Shown here piece by piece: positions 51,597 through 61,087 of a stretch of 64,000 bases of DNA. Every line of letters begins with the position of its first letter. The stretch's first letter is position 1. The notes under the pieces are model-generated. The model ran no database searches and was not told where the DNA came from. It worked only from the letters and a program-made list of their open reading frames with translations. The translations under genes were made by a program, and so were the position numbers. This DNA is from Desulfatibacillum aliphaticivorans DSM 15576 (GTDB lineage: Bacteria; Desulfobacterota; Desulfobacteria; Desulfobacterales; Desulfatibacillaceae): NCBI RefSeq assembly GCF_000429905.1, contig NZ_AUCT01000010.1, positions 142,580 to 206,579 of the forward strand. Reading direction: 5' to 3'.

Positions 51597-52310
51597 TTAG
51601 GCCTCGTACCGGAAGTGTATGGGATTGAATTCCATGCTGGAAACCGCGCAGCCGGTATTATGGAAATACAGCCCATTGTATTCATAATTGCTGAATGGGA
51701 CGTGGCTGTGGCCGAAATACACGTGCTCCACATTTTCCAGGATGTCCGGCGCAGTCTCGCTCATATACGAGAAAACCTTTTTGGAGGCTTTATGGGGCGG
51801 ACTGGCCAGCCTTTGAGCCAAGCCCGTGAGGCCGGTTTTATTGGCCTGGTCGTATGCCAGAGCCAGGACATGGCTGACCTTCTTCGAGGTTTCGTACGGC
51901 TCGGACCAATGGACGAACTTATCCACCTTGGTATGGCGCGTATCGCAATCGCCGTGCAAAAAAAGCAGGTTGTGCATGAACATAAAATGCTCGTACCATG
52001 ACACGGAGGCATTTTTTGCAGCCAGATCCTCCAGGGCGGACAAATATTCCTCCCTGCAGTCGTGGTTGCCGCAAACAACCTGAATTTGGCAATTGGGAAA
52101 GCTTTTGCTGAGACCGTCGATCCAGCCCACGGCTTCTTTGATCGTGTAGTCGACGCTGGGCAGGGTGGTCCACCTAAAGTCAAAGGTGTCTCCATTAAGC
52201 ACCAGCATGTCGGATTTTGCAATGAGGTCCCCAATTTGGCTCATCATTTCATGAGCGTTGGACCGTCGGGCGAACATGTGCAGGTCGGAAACGACAACTC
52301 CTTGTTTCAT
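51597..52310 (-). CDS. Metallophosphoesterase, LpxH/YfcE-like
   Basis: A 237-residue calcineurin-type phosphoesterase. The metal motifs are VVVSDLHMFARRS near residue 5, LVLNGDTFDFRW near residue 36, VVCGNHDCREEYL near residue 80 and, near the end, YFGHSHVPFSNYE near residue 203. The pattern DxH, GDxxD, GNHD and GHxH is complete. Size fits a UDP-2,3-diacylglucosamine hydrolase-like or general phosphodiesterase. ATG 52310 is preferred over the longer frame. It lies just after iorB but with a gap of 82 bp, so membership of that operon is uncertain. Confidence 0.85.
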   Translation of the reverse strand: MKQGVVVSDLHMFARRSNAHEMMSQIGDLIAKSDMLVLNGDTFDFRWTTLPSVDYTIKEAVGWIDGLSKSFPNCQIQVVCGNHDCREEYLSALEDLAAKNASVSWYEHFMFMHNLLFLHGDCDTRHTKVDKFVHWSEPYETSKKVSHVLALAYDQANKTGLTGLAQRLASPPHKASKKVFSYMSETAPDILENVEHVYFGHSHVPFSNYEYNGLYFHNTGCAVSSMEFNPIHFRYEA

Positions 52311-52391
52311 TATACCCCTGTATGCCGTAATGATCATCTTTAGTCAGCCCGGCGCAAAGCGGTTGCGCCGGGCTGATGCGACATCCTCATA

Positions 52392-53009
52392 CTATGTAAT
52401 CATTTCGGCGCCCATGTCAAACGCCTTTAGGTTAACAGGGGTCTTTTTTTCGCCCATGGTGCGAAGCATAACCTTTTCAAAGCCGTCCCGGTCGATGGGC
52501 AGCACGCCGGTTTTCGCCAAAGCGCCCACCATCATGATGTTTCCGAAGATCGGATTTCCCAGCTTCATGGCCGCGTCCGTGGCATTGATGAACCAGACGC
52601 TCTCGGTCAGGTCTTCAATGATTGTTTTGAGTTCATCCATGGAAGGATACTTGTTGTCCCCGGAAATCACGCCAACCGGATAAATGGAGCGGGTGTTGGA
52701 AATAACCTTTACGCCCGGATGGCCGTAAGTATGCAAAACCCGGAGCGCCTCGATGGGCTCCAGAGCCACGACCATATCAGCCTGTCCCTGGGGGATTTGG
52801 GGGGACCAGGATTCCCCGGCGGAAATGCGCATATGGCTCATGACCGAGCCGCCCCGCTGGGAGGCGCCGAAGGTCTCGCCAATGGTGATGGAAAAGCCCT
52901 GGTCCGCCAGAAGGTTGCCCAAAACCCGGGAAGCCAGGACGTTTCCCTGACCGCCAACCCCGGTGATGATCAAATTATACGGATCTTTGGTAAGAGTAGC
53001 AGTTCCCAT
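52392..53009 (-). CDS. iorB: Indolepyruvate:ferredoxin oxidoreductase, beta subunit
   Basis: A 205-residue IorB/gamma-type subunit. The conserved part is GVGGQGNVLASRVLGNLLAD near residue 17, followed by GETFGASQRGGSVMSHMR near residue 43. It forms the heterodimer with IorA that oxidises arylpyruvates (2-oxoacids from aromatic amino acids) to aryl-acetyl-CoA plus CO2, reducing ferredoxin. It follows iorA with a 3-bp gap on the same strand. Which 2-oxoacid is preferred here is not known. Confidence 0.94.
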   Translation of the reverse strand: MGTATLTKDPYNLIITGVGGQGNVLASRVLGNLLADQGFSITIGETFGASQRGGSVMSHMRISAGESWSPQIPQGQADMVVALEPIEALRVLHTYGHPGVKVISNTRSIYPVGVISGDNKYPSMDELKTIIEDLTESVWFINATDAAMKLGNPIFGNIMMVGALAKTGVLPIDRDGFEKVMLRTMGEKKTPVNLKAFDMGAEMIT

Positions 53010-53012
53010 GAT

Positions 53013-54947
53013 TTATGCCACCTCCTTTCGCGTGATGGCGCCCGAGGGGCAGATCGCCGCGCACATGCCGCAACCCGCGCAAATCACCTCGTCAATGGTC
53101 GCCACCTTTTTCTCTTCATCCCATCTCAGCCCCGGACAACGGAACACCCGGGTGCATAGTTTGTTGCAGCCGCAGTTTTCGCCCAGACAGACATCTTCGT
53201 CCACGGACATTTCAAACTGCTTTTTCCCTTTCTTTTCCGGAGAGAGGGCGCAAATCTGACGCAGGACCAAAACCTTGGCCCCCGGCGCTTCCAGGAGCTT
53301 GTGGAAGGTCTGCTGGGTCTTGTAGGGATAAAAAGGATCGCAAACCTCTACGGTCGCCCCCAAAGCGCGGCAAATGGTGGGGATGTCCAATGCCGGGGAT
53401 TCGTTGCCCTGAGCGTCTACAGGCAGGCCCGGATGGGACTGGAAGCCCGTCATGCCGGTGCCTGAGTTGTCCAGGATTACCATGGTGATGTCCGACTTGT
53501 GGTGGATGGCGTTCACCAGCGCGGGAATTCCCGAATGGAAGAAGGTGGAGTCGCCGCACACGCTGACCACAGGCTGATCCAGTCCGAACTGGCCCAATTT
53601 GCCGAAGCCGCTGGCCACGCCCGTGCCCGAACCCATGGCGTGCAGGGTTTTGAGCGTGGAAAAGCCGCTGGGCAGAAAGGCCATGGAGTAGCAGCCGATG
53701 TCGCCGCAGACAAAGCCTTCCCGATTGTCCGCAGCCAGCACGTTATGGATGCTCCAGAACGAAGCCCTGTGAGGGCAGCCGGGACAGAAGGTAAGGTCGC
53801 GCACGGGCGCGTTGAAAAAGACCTGCTGGGCGGCCTTGGTCTGGTATTCCTGGTCCTGGGGACTGTAGGCATCTCCAAGAAGGGTCGCCAGGGCGGTGGC
53901 CACCAGGTCCGGGTTCAACTCGCCGGTCATGGGGATATTGCCGCTGCGCTTTCCGTAAAAGGTCTTCTGCCCCACTTCAGGCGCCAGTTCCTGGGCCAGA
54001 ACCTTCAGGTTTTCCTCCATGAAGGGCAGGACTTCCTCCACCACCAGAACCTTGTCAGTGGTCTTAAGATGCTTGGCAATGAGCTTGGAGGGCAGGGGGA
54101 AGGTGGTTCCCAGCTTGAGCAGGCCCACTTTGTCCTTGGCGTTGCACAGGTGGATCGCCTCCCTGCTGTACAGGGTGGCCCCGCTGGACGTAATAAGCAG
54201 GATTTCAGGGTTTTCCGGCCCTACGTACGTGTTAAAAGGCGATTCCTCAAAGAGTTCTTCGGCCTTTTTGAGTTTATCCTGCTGCAGGCCGTGCTTGTAT
54301 CCCACAGGAGCGCTGACAATCGGTCCTTCCAAAGGATCCAGGATAAACCCGTTGTTGACGAATTTGGCCTGAGGCTCGGTGTGAGGAATCTCGCCCAGTT
54401 CCACGCTTCCGCTTGCATGGGAAAGACGGGTTACGCTGCGGAACATAACCAGGTTATGAATTTCCTCGGAAAGTTCAAAAGCCCATTTGAGCATGTCCTT
54501 GGCTTCCTGAAAGTCTCCGGCCTCCAACAAGGGGATTTCCAGGAGCTTGGCGAAATGCCGGGCCTCTCCTTCGTTGATGGAAGACAAAGCGCCGGGATCG
54601 TCGCAGGGGACCAGCACCATACCGCCGCGGGTGCCCGAAAGCACAAGGTGGAGCAAAAAGTCCGAAGCCACGTTCACGCCGTTCTGCTTCATGGTGCACA
54701 TGCTGCGAAGCCCGGCGAAAGACGCGGCCGCCGCAACTTCCACGGCGATCTTCTCATTGGCGGACCATTCCACATACATATTGGCTTCCTTGGACACGTC
54801 CGCCAGATTCTCAATGATTTCGGAAGACGGGGTTCCGGGATAGCCTGCGGCCACGCTCACCCCTGCTTCCAGGGCGCCCCGGGCAATGGCCTGGTTGCCC
54901 ATAAACAAGACTTTTTCGCCTTTTTTTCCTTCATATAATTGGGACAT
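53013..54947 (-). CDS. iorA: Indolepyruvate:ferredoxin oxidoreductase, alpha subunit
   Basis: A 644-residue IorA of normal length. The pyrimidine-domain part is VAAGYPGTPSSEII near residue 31; the thiamine diphosphate motif is GDIGCYSMAFLPSG near residue 420 and GDSTFFHSGIPALVNAIHH near residue 465. The C-terminal part has a ferredoxin domain with two Cys clusters (GENCGCNKLCTRVFRCP and CAGCGMCAAICP near residues 600-640). It catalyses thiamine-dependent decarboxylation with CoA. It is preceded by an FrhB-like gene and followed by iorB in a run of minus-strand genes. Confidence 0.95.
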   Translation of the reverse strand: MSQLYEGKKGEKVLFMGNQAIARGALEAGVSVAAGYPGTPSSEIIENLADVSKEANMYVEWSANEKIAVEVAAAASFAGLRSMCTMKQNGVNVASDFLLHLVLSGTRGGMVLVPCDDPGALSSINEGEARHFAKLLEIPLLEAGDFQEAKDMLKWAFELSEEIHNLVMFRSVTRLSHASGSVELGEIPHTEPQAKFVNNGFILDPLEGPIVSAPVGYKHGLQQDKLKKAEELFEESPFNTYVGPENPEILLITSSGATLYSREAIHLCNAKDKVGLLKLGTTFPLPSKLIAKHLKTTDKVLVVEEVLPFMEENLKVLAQELAPEVGQKTFYGKRSGNIPMTGELNPDLVATALATLLGDAYSPQDQEYQTKAAQQVFFNAPVRDLTFCPGCPHRASFWSIHNVLAADNREGFVCGDIGCYSMAFLPSGFSTLKTLHAMGSGTGVASGFGKLGQFGLDQPVVSVCGDSTFFHSGIPALVNAIHHKSDITMVILDNSGTGMTGFQSHPGLPVDAQGNESPALDIPTICRALGATVEVCDPFYPYKTQQTFHKLLEAPGAKVLVLRQICALSPEKKGKKQFEMSVDEDVCLGENCGCNKLCTRVFRCPGLRWDEEKKVATIDEVICAGCGMCAAICPSGAITRKEVA

Positions 54948-54962
54948 GGTTTCCTCCCTTGA

Positions 54963-56078
54963 TTACGGCTGAATTTTGTTGAGCGCACCCTCAGAAACGC
55001 GCATGGCGGCCCGGCCCTCTTCATCCGGGGTGTTTAAAAGCCCCATTTCCTTTGCCTTGGCAAGAGCCCGTTTTTTCTTGTTGGCCGAGGCCGTAGCCAA
55101 ATTATGGATCTTGTCCCCCTCCAGGTTCTCGGTGACCAGGTAGCCCTGGCTGATAGCCGTCTTAACCAGTTCAGCGCCTTTTTGGGTGCGAATGATCAAG
55201 GTGTTGAAGCCGGCTTCCCCTTCCACCTGGCCTACGGAAACGTCGGCCAGTTCCGAGGTCATGTCCGGGCAGATGGAGCACCCTTCCGGGATGATTTCGC
55301 GCACTTCAGACAAGGGGATTTCAACAGTTCCCTGATCCGTCTCCACCACAAACACCTCGGCGGGCGGGGGAGGAACGTCGGCTTTGATGATTTTTCCCTC
55401 AATGCCTTTTTCAGCCAACAAGGCTTCCAGCTTTCGGGCGTCCAGGGCCCATGTGCAGAAAAGCCCGATCACCAGAGAAACCGGGTCTTCAAAGTCCGGC
55501 TTGTCCGTGGGATTCATTTTCATCTGAGAAATTGCAAGGGCCTGGCACGGCGTGGCCACAACGCCCATGTTCCTCACGCCCCTTTTGGCTTCCCGGTTTA
55601 ATACCGAAAGCGTGGGGGAGGCGGAGTACTTGGAGCCGGCGCAATCCCGGGCCTGCTCCGACGTCCTGACCAGCCTGGGTTTGGGCATACGGCCTTCGCT
55701 GTCCGTCAGGACGGCGCCGGAGATCATTTTGTTATCCAGGGCGCAGGAAATCAAAGCCGTGACCGTGCCTCCGCACTGAAAGGTGCATTCCGCGGTTTTT
55801 TCTCCGGCCTTGGCCTTGTAGGTTTCCAAATGGGGGCCGATGGGGGTGCCATCAAAGGCGCGGCCTGTTCGGGCTTTGTAAACCTCGTCGTAGTCCACTT
55901 CGGCCTTGGGGCAATAAGCGAAACAGCGGCCTGTCTCCCGATCGCACGGAAAGAGCATGGCGGTCTTGCCCCGGTATGTGGTGAAATAGGGGCACAGGTC
56001 CACGCAGGCCCCGCAACCCACACACAGGCCCTTTCCCTGCACATCTTCCAGCAATTGGGTTTGTGCAAACAATTTCAT
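54963..56078 (-). CDS. FrhB/FdhB-like iron-sulfur oxidoreductase subunit (Coenzyme F420 hydrogenase/dehydrogenase beta family)
   Basis: A 371-residue protein with an N-terminal 4Fe-4S cluster (CVGCGACVDLCP near residue 22), a further Cys pair in PCDRETGRCFAYCP near residue 45, and the central GVVATPCQALAISQMK typical of the family near residue 174. The family oxidises or reduces F420 or ferredoxin through FAD and Fe-S centres. It sits between the GlcF-like gene and iorA, so it may pass electrons between ferredoxin and the dehydrogenase. Whether F420 is used is not known. Confidence 0.88.
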   Translation of the reverse strand: MKLFAQTQLLEDVQGKGLCVGCGACVDLCPYFTTYRGKTAMLFPCDRETGRCFAYCPKAEVDYDEVYKARTGRAFDGTPIGPHLETYKAKAGEKTAECTFQCGGTVTALISCALDNKMISGAVLTDSEGRMPKPRLVRTSEQARDCAGSKYSASPTLSVLNREAKRGVRNMGVVATPCQALAISQMKMNPTDKPDFEDPVSLVIGLFCTWALDARKLEALLAEKGIEGKIIKADVPPPPAEVFVVETDQGTVEIPLSEVREIIPEGCSICPDMTSELADVSVGQVEGEAGFNTLIIRTQKGAELVKTAISQGYLVTENLEGDKIHNLATASANKKKRALAKAKEMGLLNTPDEEGRAAMRVSEGALNKIQP

Positions 56079-56157
56079 AAGGATGTTCTCCTTTTGTTAA
56101 TATTTTCCCCATGCCGGGCCTGCTTAGGCCTGGCTGGCTACAATCTGAAATGTTTTT

Positions 56158-57387
56158 TTATTCCCTGGGCGTCGGCGTTTTGTTGTGCACCTTGTAGGCT
56201 TGGGCCAGCAAATCCAAGGGGTGCATGACCGTTTTTTCTTCGCAGCCGGCGGCCAGGTAACCCCGGCATGCCGGGCACTGGGTCAGGATGGCGTCCGCCC
56301 CGGTTTTCTCGATCATATCGGTTTTCTTACTGCGAATGCCCCCGGAAAGCTCGGGATGCTGCACAAAAAAGGTTCCGCCCGCCCCGCAGCATGCGTCAGG
56401 CGCAGCCATTTCACACAACTCGGCGCCGGGAATGCCCTTGGTGACGGCCCGGGGCGCGTCCGCAAGGGTGGGGGACCACGCCCTGTGGCAGGGCTCGTGA
56501 TAGGTGAACTTCAGGTCCAGGCCGGCCGGTTGGTCCACCAATCCAAGATGGTTCAAATAGTCCGTGGCTTCCCAAATTTTAGCGGCCACGCCCTGAACCT
56601 TTTCCACCAAAGGCGTTCCGGCCGGGGCCAGTTTGACGCCGTTTTCCTTGAACATGAGGCCGCAGGTGGTGCAGTCCGTAACCACGGCGTCCACCTCCAT
56701 TTTGTGGAAAATGCGGATGTTGTGCATGAACATGTTGTAGGCGGTTTCCACGTCTCCTTCCGCGATGGCGGGCATGCCGCAGCACAGGAGCCCTTCGGGC
56801 ACGATGACTTCTATGCCGTTGCGTGTGTACACGTTGATCAGGGCCTTGCCGGTCTCCACAAAGCTGGAGTTGGTGGCGCAGCCCACAAAATAGGCTACGG
56901 TGGCGCGCTTCTCGCCTTCCGCCGGAAAAACGCCCGTGAATTGCTGGGAGAACGTGTCCGCGCGAGGCTCAAGAAGTCCGTCCGGGACCTTGCCCATTTT
57001 TTTCGCCAGGGAATAGCCCACTCTGTGCAGCCGGTCCATGCCCCGTTTTTGCATAAAGGAGCTGAGGAAGTTGCGTTCGATGGCCGACTTTCTTTTTCCT
57101 TTGTATAAATCCTTGCGGGCGGCCACCACCACGTCGTTGACCTTCACGCCGGCCGGGCAGGTGCGTTCGCAGTTTCCGCACAACAGGCACCGGTCCATGA
57201 TTTTTTCCAGGCGCTTGGTCCGGGGGACTTCCTGGTCCATCAGGCAGGCCTTGGCCAGGGTCATTCTGGCTCTGGGCATATGGGTTTCCAGGAGATCCTG
57301 GAGAAAGACCGGGCAGGTGGCCTGGCAAAAGGCGCAATGGGAGCATTTGGCCATCATCTCTTCAAAATCGTGCAGATCAAAGCTCAT
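56158..57387 (-). CDS. GlcF-like iron-sulfur subunit of a 2-hydroxyacid dehydrogenase
   Basis: A 409-residue protein. Two 4Fe-4S sites lie near the N-terminus (CSHCAFCQATCP near residue 14 and CLLCGNCERTCP near residue 65). Two CCG-type Cys motifs follow: GCATNSSF with LLCCGMPA near residues 167-205, and EPCHRAW with ACCGAGGTF near residues 302-345. This is the GlcF/GlpC/LldE arrangement. The start ATG (57387) overlaps the stop of the upstream FAD gene by one base (TAATG) and has AAGGAGG before it. It carries electrons from the FAD subunit to a carrier. Confidence 0.93.
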   Translation of the reverse strand: MSFDLHDFEEMMAKCSHCAFCQATCPVFLQDLLETHMPRARMTLAKACLMDQEVPRTKRLEKIMDRCLLCGNCERTCPAGVKVNDVVVAARKDLYKGKRKSAIERNFLSSFMQKRGMDRLHRVGYSLAKKMGKVPDGLLEPRADTFSQQFTGVFPAEGEKRATVAYFVGCATNSSFVETGKALINVYTRNGIEVIVPEGLLCCGMPAIAEGDVETAYNMFMHNIRIFHKMEVDAVVTDCTTCGLMFKENGVKLAPAGTPLVEKVQGVAAKIWEATDYLNHLGLVDQPAGLDLKFTYHEPCHRAWSPTLADAPRAVTKGIPGAELCEMAAPDACCGAGGTFFVQHPELSGGIRSKKTDMIEKTGADAILTQCPACRGYLAAGCEEKTVMHPLDLLAQAYKVHNKTPTPRE

Positions 57388-58775
57388 TATTCCCCTCCTT
57401 GCAGCCACAATTTGCCGGGATTCATAATCCCGTTGGGGTCAAAGGCCTTTTTAACCCGCTTCATCAACTCGATTTGCGCGCCGCCCAGATCCCATTCCAA
57501 ATATTCGGATTTGTGCAGCCCGATGCCGTGCTCGCCGGATATGGTTCCGCCCAATGCAAGCCCTGTCTTCACGATTTGCGCGATGGCCTTGCGGGCCAGT
57601 CTTTCCTGCTCCTCGTTCACTTCTCCGTAAAGGATGCTGGGGTGCATGTTGCCGTCTCCGGCATGGCCGGACAGACCGACCAAAAGCCCAAGGCGGCCCG
57701 CCATGGCCTGAACCTCGCGCACAAAAGCCGGAACCTTGTCCCTGGGGACGGTCACGTCTTCGGCCACCACTTTTTTCGCCATGGTCAAGGCCAGGGGGTA
57801 CAGGCTGGCGCGGGCTTTCCAGTAGGTGGCGGCTTCCTTTTCGTCCTCGATAACCCGGACCTCCATGGCGCCCATGTCGTTGCAAATGGATTTGAGAGTC
57901 TCCGCATCCTCCCTCACCTGGCCTTCCGAGCCGTCAATATCCATGAGCAGATAGGCCTCGCCGTCCGTGGGGGCGGGCGGGGAAATCATGGAGTTCATAA
58001 CATGGACGGAAATTCCCATGAGCAGTTCCAGCATGGCGGGAACCGTACCGGCGGCGATGATTTCCGCGATCATCTCCGCCGCGTTTTCAATGCTTTTGCA
58101 GGTCACCAGCGCCGTGCGGTGGAAGGGAGGCAAAGGCATAATCCGCAGATGGGCCTTGGTAATAACCCCAAGCGTTCCCTCGGACCCGGCCAAAAGATGG
58201 GTGATGTCGTAGCCGACCGATTGCTTGACGCATTTGCCTCCCGCCTGAATCACGTAGCCGTCGGGCAAAACCGCTTCCACGCCCAGCACATAATGGGGGG
58301 TGGTGCCGTATTTGACTCCCCTCGGCCCCCCGGCGCGGGTGGCCACGTTGCCGCCGATGGTGCAAACGGTCATGCTTTGGGGGTCGGGCGGATAAAAAAG
58401 CCCCTGGCTTTCCACGGTTTTATGAAAATCGCCCAAAACCACGCCCGCATCCACCGTCGCCGTCATGTTGCCCCGGTTGATCTCCCGGATTTTGTTCATG
58501 CGCTTCATATCCAGGACAATGCCGCCCTTGACAGGCGTGCAGCCGCCGGAAAGACCGCTGCCCGCGCCTCTGGGCGTGACCGGTATCTGGTTTTTATTGG
58601 CATAGCTGAGGACGGCCGCAACTTCTTCCGTGCTGGCGGGCAAAACCACGGCGTCCGGCTTTCTTTTGGCGAAATAATGGGTGGCGTCGCTCTGGTAGGC
58701 GAACAGGTCTTCGGGATCCGTCTTGACGCTGTCGCGGCTCACCAGCTCAGCCAGGTCTTTCTGCAGGCCTCTCAT
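57387..58775 (-). CDS. FAD-binding 2-hydroxyacid dehydrogenase (GlcD/LDH-like)
   Basis: A 462-residue FAD-linked oxidase. The PCMH FAD domain has VTPRGAGSGLSGGCTPVKGG near residue 58 and MTVCTIGGNVATRAGGPRGVKYG near residue 135; the C-terminal domain ends with SGEHGIGLHKSEYLEWD near residue 420. It oxidises glycolate, lactate or an aromatic 2-hydroxyacid to the 2-oxoacid. Coupled to a GlcF-like subunit and to IorAB, it would feed a 2-oxoacid oxidation. The IclR regulator gene is 45 bp upstream on the same strand. Confidence 0.94.
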   Translation of the reverse strand: MRGLQKDLAELVSRDSVKTDPEDLFAYQSDATHYFAKRKPDAVVLPASTEEVAAVLSYANKNQIPVTPRGAGSGLSGGCTPVKGGIVLDMKRMNKIREINRGNMTATVDAGVVLGDFHKTVESQGLFYPPDPQSMTVCTIGGNVATRAGGPRGVKYGTTPHYVLGVEAVLPDGYVIQAGGKCVKQSVGYDITHLLAGSEGTLGVITKAHLRIMPLPPFHRTALVTCKSIENAAEMIAEIIAAGTVPAMLELLMGISVHVMNSMISPPAPTDGEAYLLMDIDGSEGQVREDAETLKSICNDMGAMEVRVIEDEKEAATYWKARASLYPLALTMAKKVVAEDVTVPRDKVPAFVREVQAMAGRLGLLVGLSGHAGDGNMHPSILYGEVNEEQERLARKAIAQIVKTGLALGGTISGEHGIGLHKSEYLEWDLGGAQIELMKRVKKAFDPNGIMNPGKLWLQGGE

Positions 58776-58819
58776 TTTCGTAATATCTCCCCCTTGAAAT
58801 GTTTGGAAATCCTTGTTTC

Positions 58820-59626
58820 CTACTTTACCCTTGACCGGGGAGCGGTCACAAGTGCAGCCTTAGCCGCCTCCCCAGGGCGCCACCCCATGAAGCTGGAAAT
58901 CTGTTGTGCGGTCAGGAGCAATTCACGAGCCAGGGCGGCCGTACGATCTCCCAATACCTGGTCCGGAGGACCGGATATGCTGATGGAGCCCACAGGGGCT
59001 CCTGCGTAATTAAATATTGGGGCGCCAATACAACTCATACCAGAAATACACTCCTCCCGGTCAAGGGCATATCCGCGAACCCGGGTGGATTCCAGGTCTT
59101 TAAGCAAATCCTCCCGGTTTGTGATGGTGGTCGTGGTTATGGGCGTCAAAGGATGTTTGCCTAAATAGTCCTCCACCTCCTGCTGAGGCAGATAGGCCAA
59201 AATCGCCTTGCCCAAAGAAGAACAGTACGCCTGAATGCGCGGGCCGATATGGTGATAAAGCACGTTTACGGTGTCGGGAAAAAGAAGCAGCGTCACCAGA
59301 ACGGCTTGCTGATCCCAGATCCCCAGCCGGGTGGCCAGGCCCGTGGATCTTGTGAGCATTTGCGCGGGACTGCCGCCCACCTGGTTGATTCGCAGGCTGC
59401 CCGCCAAAATTGTCCCCATCTCGTGAATCTTAAGCCCCAGGGAGTATTTTTTGCTCTCCGGGTCCTGTGCCAGAAAACCGTGAGAGGTCAGGGTCCGCAC
59501 CAATCCGTGCACTGTGGGCTTGGGAAGCCCCATGGCTTTGCTTATGTCTGTAATGCCCAGGCGCGGCGAGGTGGTGGAGAAAAGGGACAGGATTTCCAGG
59601 GCTCTGTCTACGGATTGTACGCTCAT
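58820..59626 (-). CDS. IclR-family transcriptional regulator
   Basis: A 268-residue regulator. The winged helix at residues 8-65 has LGITDISKAMGLPKPTVHGLVRTL. The effector domain (about 80-255) ends with ISISGPPDQVLGDRTAALA. A Cys in CISGMSCIGAP near residue 190 is typical. IclR members often control aromatic or short-chain acid catabolism and bind the pathway intermediate. It is the first gene of the run toward the GlcD-like gene and probably controls it. No inverted repeat was recognised upstream. Confidence 0.9.
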   Translation of the reverse strand: MSVQSVDRALEILSLFSTTSPRLGITDISKAMGLPKPTVHGLVRTLTSHGFLAQDPESKKYSLGLKIHEMGTILAGSLRINQVGGSPAQMLTRSTGLATRLGIWDQQAVLVTLLLFPDTVNVLYHHIGPRIQAYCSSLGKAILAYLPQQEVEDYLGKHPLTPITTTTITNREDLLKDLESTRVRGYALDREECISGMSCIGAPIFNYAGAPVGSISISGPPDQVLGDRTAALARELLLTAQQISSFMGWRPGEAAKAALVTAPRSRVK

Positions 59627-59749
59627 GTTATTTCCAAACCGTGTTCAGTATTGCCAAACTCCATATGACGATCGTGAACATACACCCCGGAAGCGCGCCC
59701 TGTCAAGAACCGGCCGAGCATTTGTTCGAAATCCATCCATATGTGGAAC

Positions 59750-60937
59750 TCAGGAGCGCTTGCCCATACAACATTTTTTGAATTTTTTGCCGCTGCCGCA
59801 CGGGCAGGGATCGTTGCGGCCCGCTTTCGCCCACAAGCCCCGGGCGTGCTGCTCTCTGGCTTCCCGGGCTTTGGCGGTTACGTCCACGGGATGGGACTCC
59901 AAATGGTCGAAAAGCATGGTCCACGCCTCGCACAGCATGCTGGGGCCGTTGATTCTGTGGCGCGTGCAGTCGCCCTGGCAGAGGGCGGAGTATCGGCATG
60001 CGCGGCATTTTTGGGGCCACTCCGCCTTGGCGGCGGCGAATTTTTTTCGTGTAGGCGAGTTCATGACGGCGGGCAGATCGTCCCGGACGATATTGCCCAG
60101 CCGGTATTGATCGTACACATAGAAATCGCAGGGGTAGACGTCGCCGTTATGTTCCACCACCAAATAGGAATCGCAATGGGGAAGCCAGGAGCAGGTGGCC
60201 CGGAGTCCGTCCAGAAAATAAATAAGGATGTCTTCGAACAGGCGGATGGAAACCCGGCCGAACCCGTCTTGCAGCCAGAGGTCGAACAGGCGGACGTAAA
60301 ATTCTCCCAGGGCCTTTCCCGAAACCGCCCTTGGCGCGGGTTCGCCGGTTTCCGGGTCCGCGTCCACGCACGGGATGAACTGGAGATACTCAAAACCCTG
60401 CTTCACAAAAAAATCATACAGTTCTTCAGGCCGGTCCACGTTGTCGGGAGTCAGCAGGGTGAGGATGTTGAATTCCGCCCCATGGCGGGAAAGGGTTTGG
60501 GCGGTTTGCATCACCCTGGAAAAGGTTCCGCGCCCTTGGTGGTCTATCCGGTTTTTGTCGTGGACTTCCCGGGGGCCGTCCAGGCTCAGGCCTGTCAGGA
60601 TTCTATTTTCCGCCAGAAATTTCGCCCATTTGTCGTCAATGAGAATCCCATTGGTCTGGATGGAATTCTCCACAACCTGGCCCGGAGCGGCGGCCTTTTT
60701 CTGCAATCTGACTACATCGCGGAAAAAGTCCAGGCCCATGAGCGTGGGCTCCCCGCCCTGCCAGCAGAACCCGTTGATGGGATGGCCCAAAGCCAGGGTT
60801 TTTTCGATCATGGCCTGGGCGGTTTCCAGATCCATCATGGTTTTGGAGGCCGGATAGACCTCTTCAGCCCTTTTGTAAAAGCAGTAGGCGCAATCCAGGT
60901 TGCAGCGGTATGACGCCGGTTTGATCAACAAATTCAT
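59750..60937 (-). CDS. Anaerobic sulfatase-maturating enzyme (radical SAM/SPASM) with C-terminal SEC-C motif
   Basis: A 395-residue radical SAM enzyme. The SAM-cluster motif is CNLDCAYCFYKR near residues 14-25, with GGEPTLMG near residue 65. The SPASM cluster Cys residues lie between about residue 255 and 335 (CSWLPHCDSYL, CDFYVYDQYRLGN, CRACRYSALCQGDC). A SEC-C zinc motif, NDPCPCGSGKKFKKCC, closes the protein near residue 375. It converts the Cys or Ser of a sulfatase into formylglycine without oxygen. The sulfatase two genes upstream in the same direction has a matching CSPSR motif. Confidence 0.93.
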   Translation of the reverse strand: MNLLIKPASYRCNLDCAYCFYKRAEEVYPASKTMMDLETAQAMIEKTLALGHPINGFCWQGGEPTLMGLDFFRDVVRLQKKAAAPGQVVENSIQTNGILIDDKWAKFLAENRILTGLSLDGPREVHDKNRIDHQGRGTFSRVMQTAQTLSRHGAEFNILTLLTPDNVDRPEELYDFFVKQGFEYLQFIPCVDADPETGEPAPRAVSGKALGEFYVRLFDLWLQDGFGRVSIRLFEDILIYFLDGLRATCSWLPHCDSYLVVEHNGDVYPCDFYVYDQYRLGNIVRDDLPAVMNSPTRKKFAAAKAEWPQKCRACRYSALCQGDCTRHRINGPSMLCEAWTMLFDHLESHPVDVTAKAREAREQHARGLWAKAGRNDPCPCGSGKKFKKCCMGKRS

Positions 60938-61087
60938 AATTATTTAACTCAACACACATGGACCTGCGGCCCACAACAAAAGATGAAAATTTTCATACAA
61001 AACATTAGGGAATTAATCTTTTCCTATATAAACAGGAGATTGCAATAGGCGATAAGGAATTAAACGCCAAAGCCGACTCCCCAAAAA

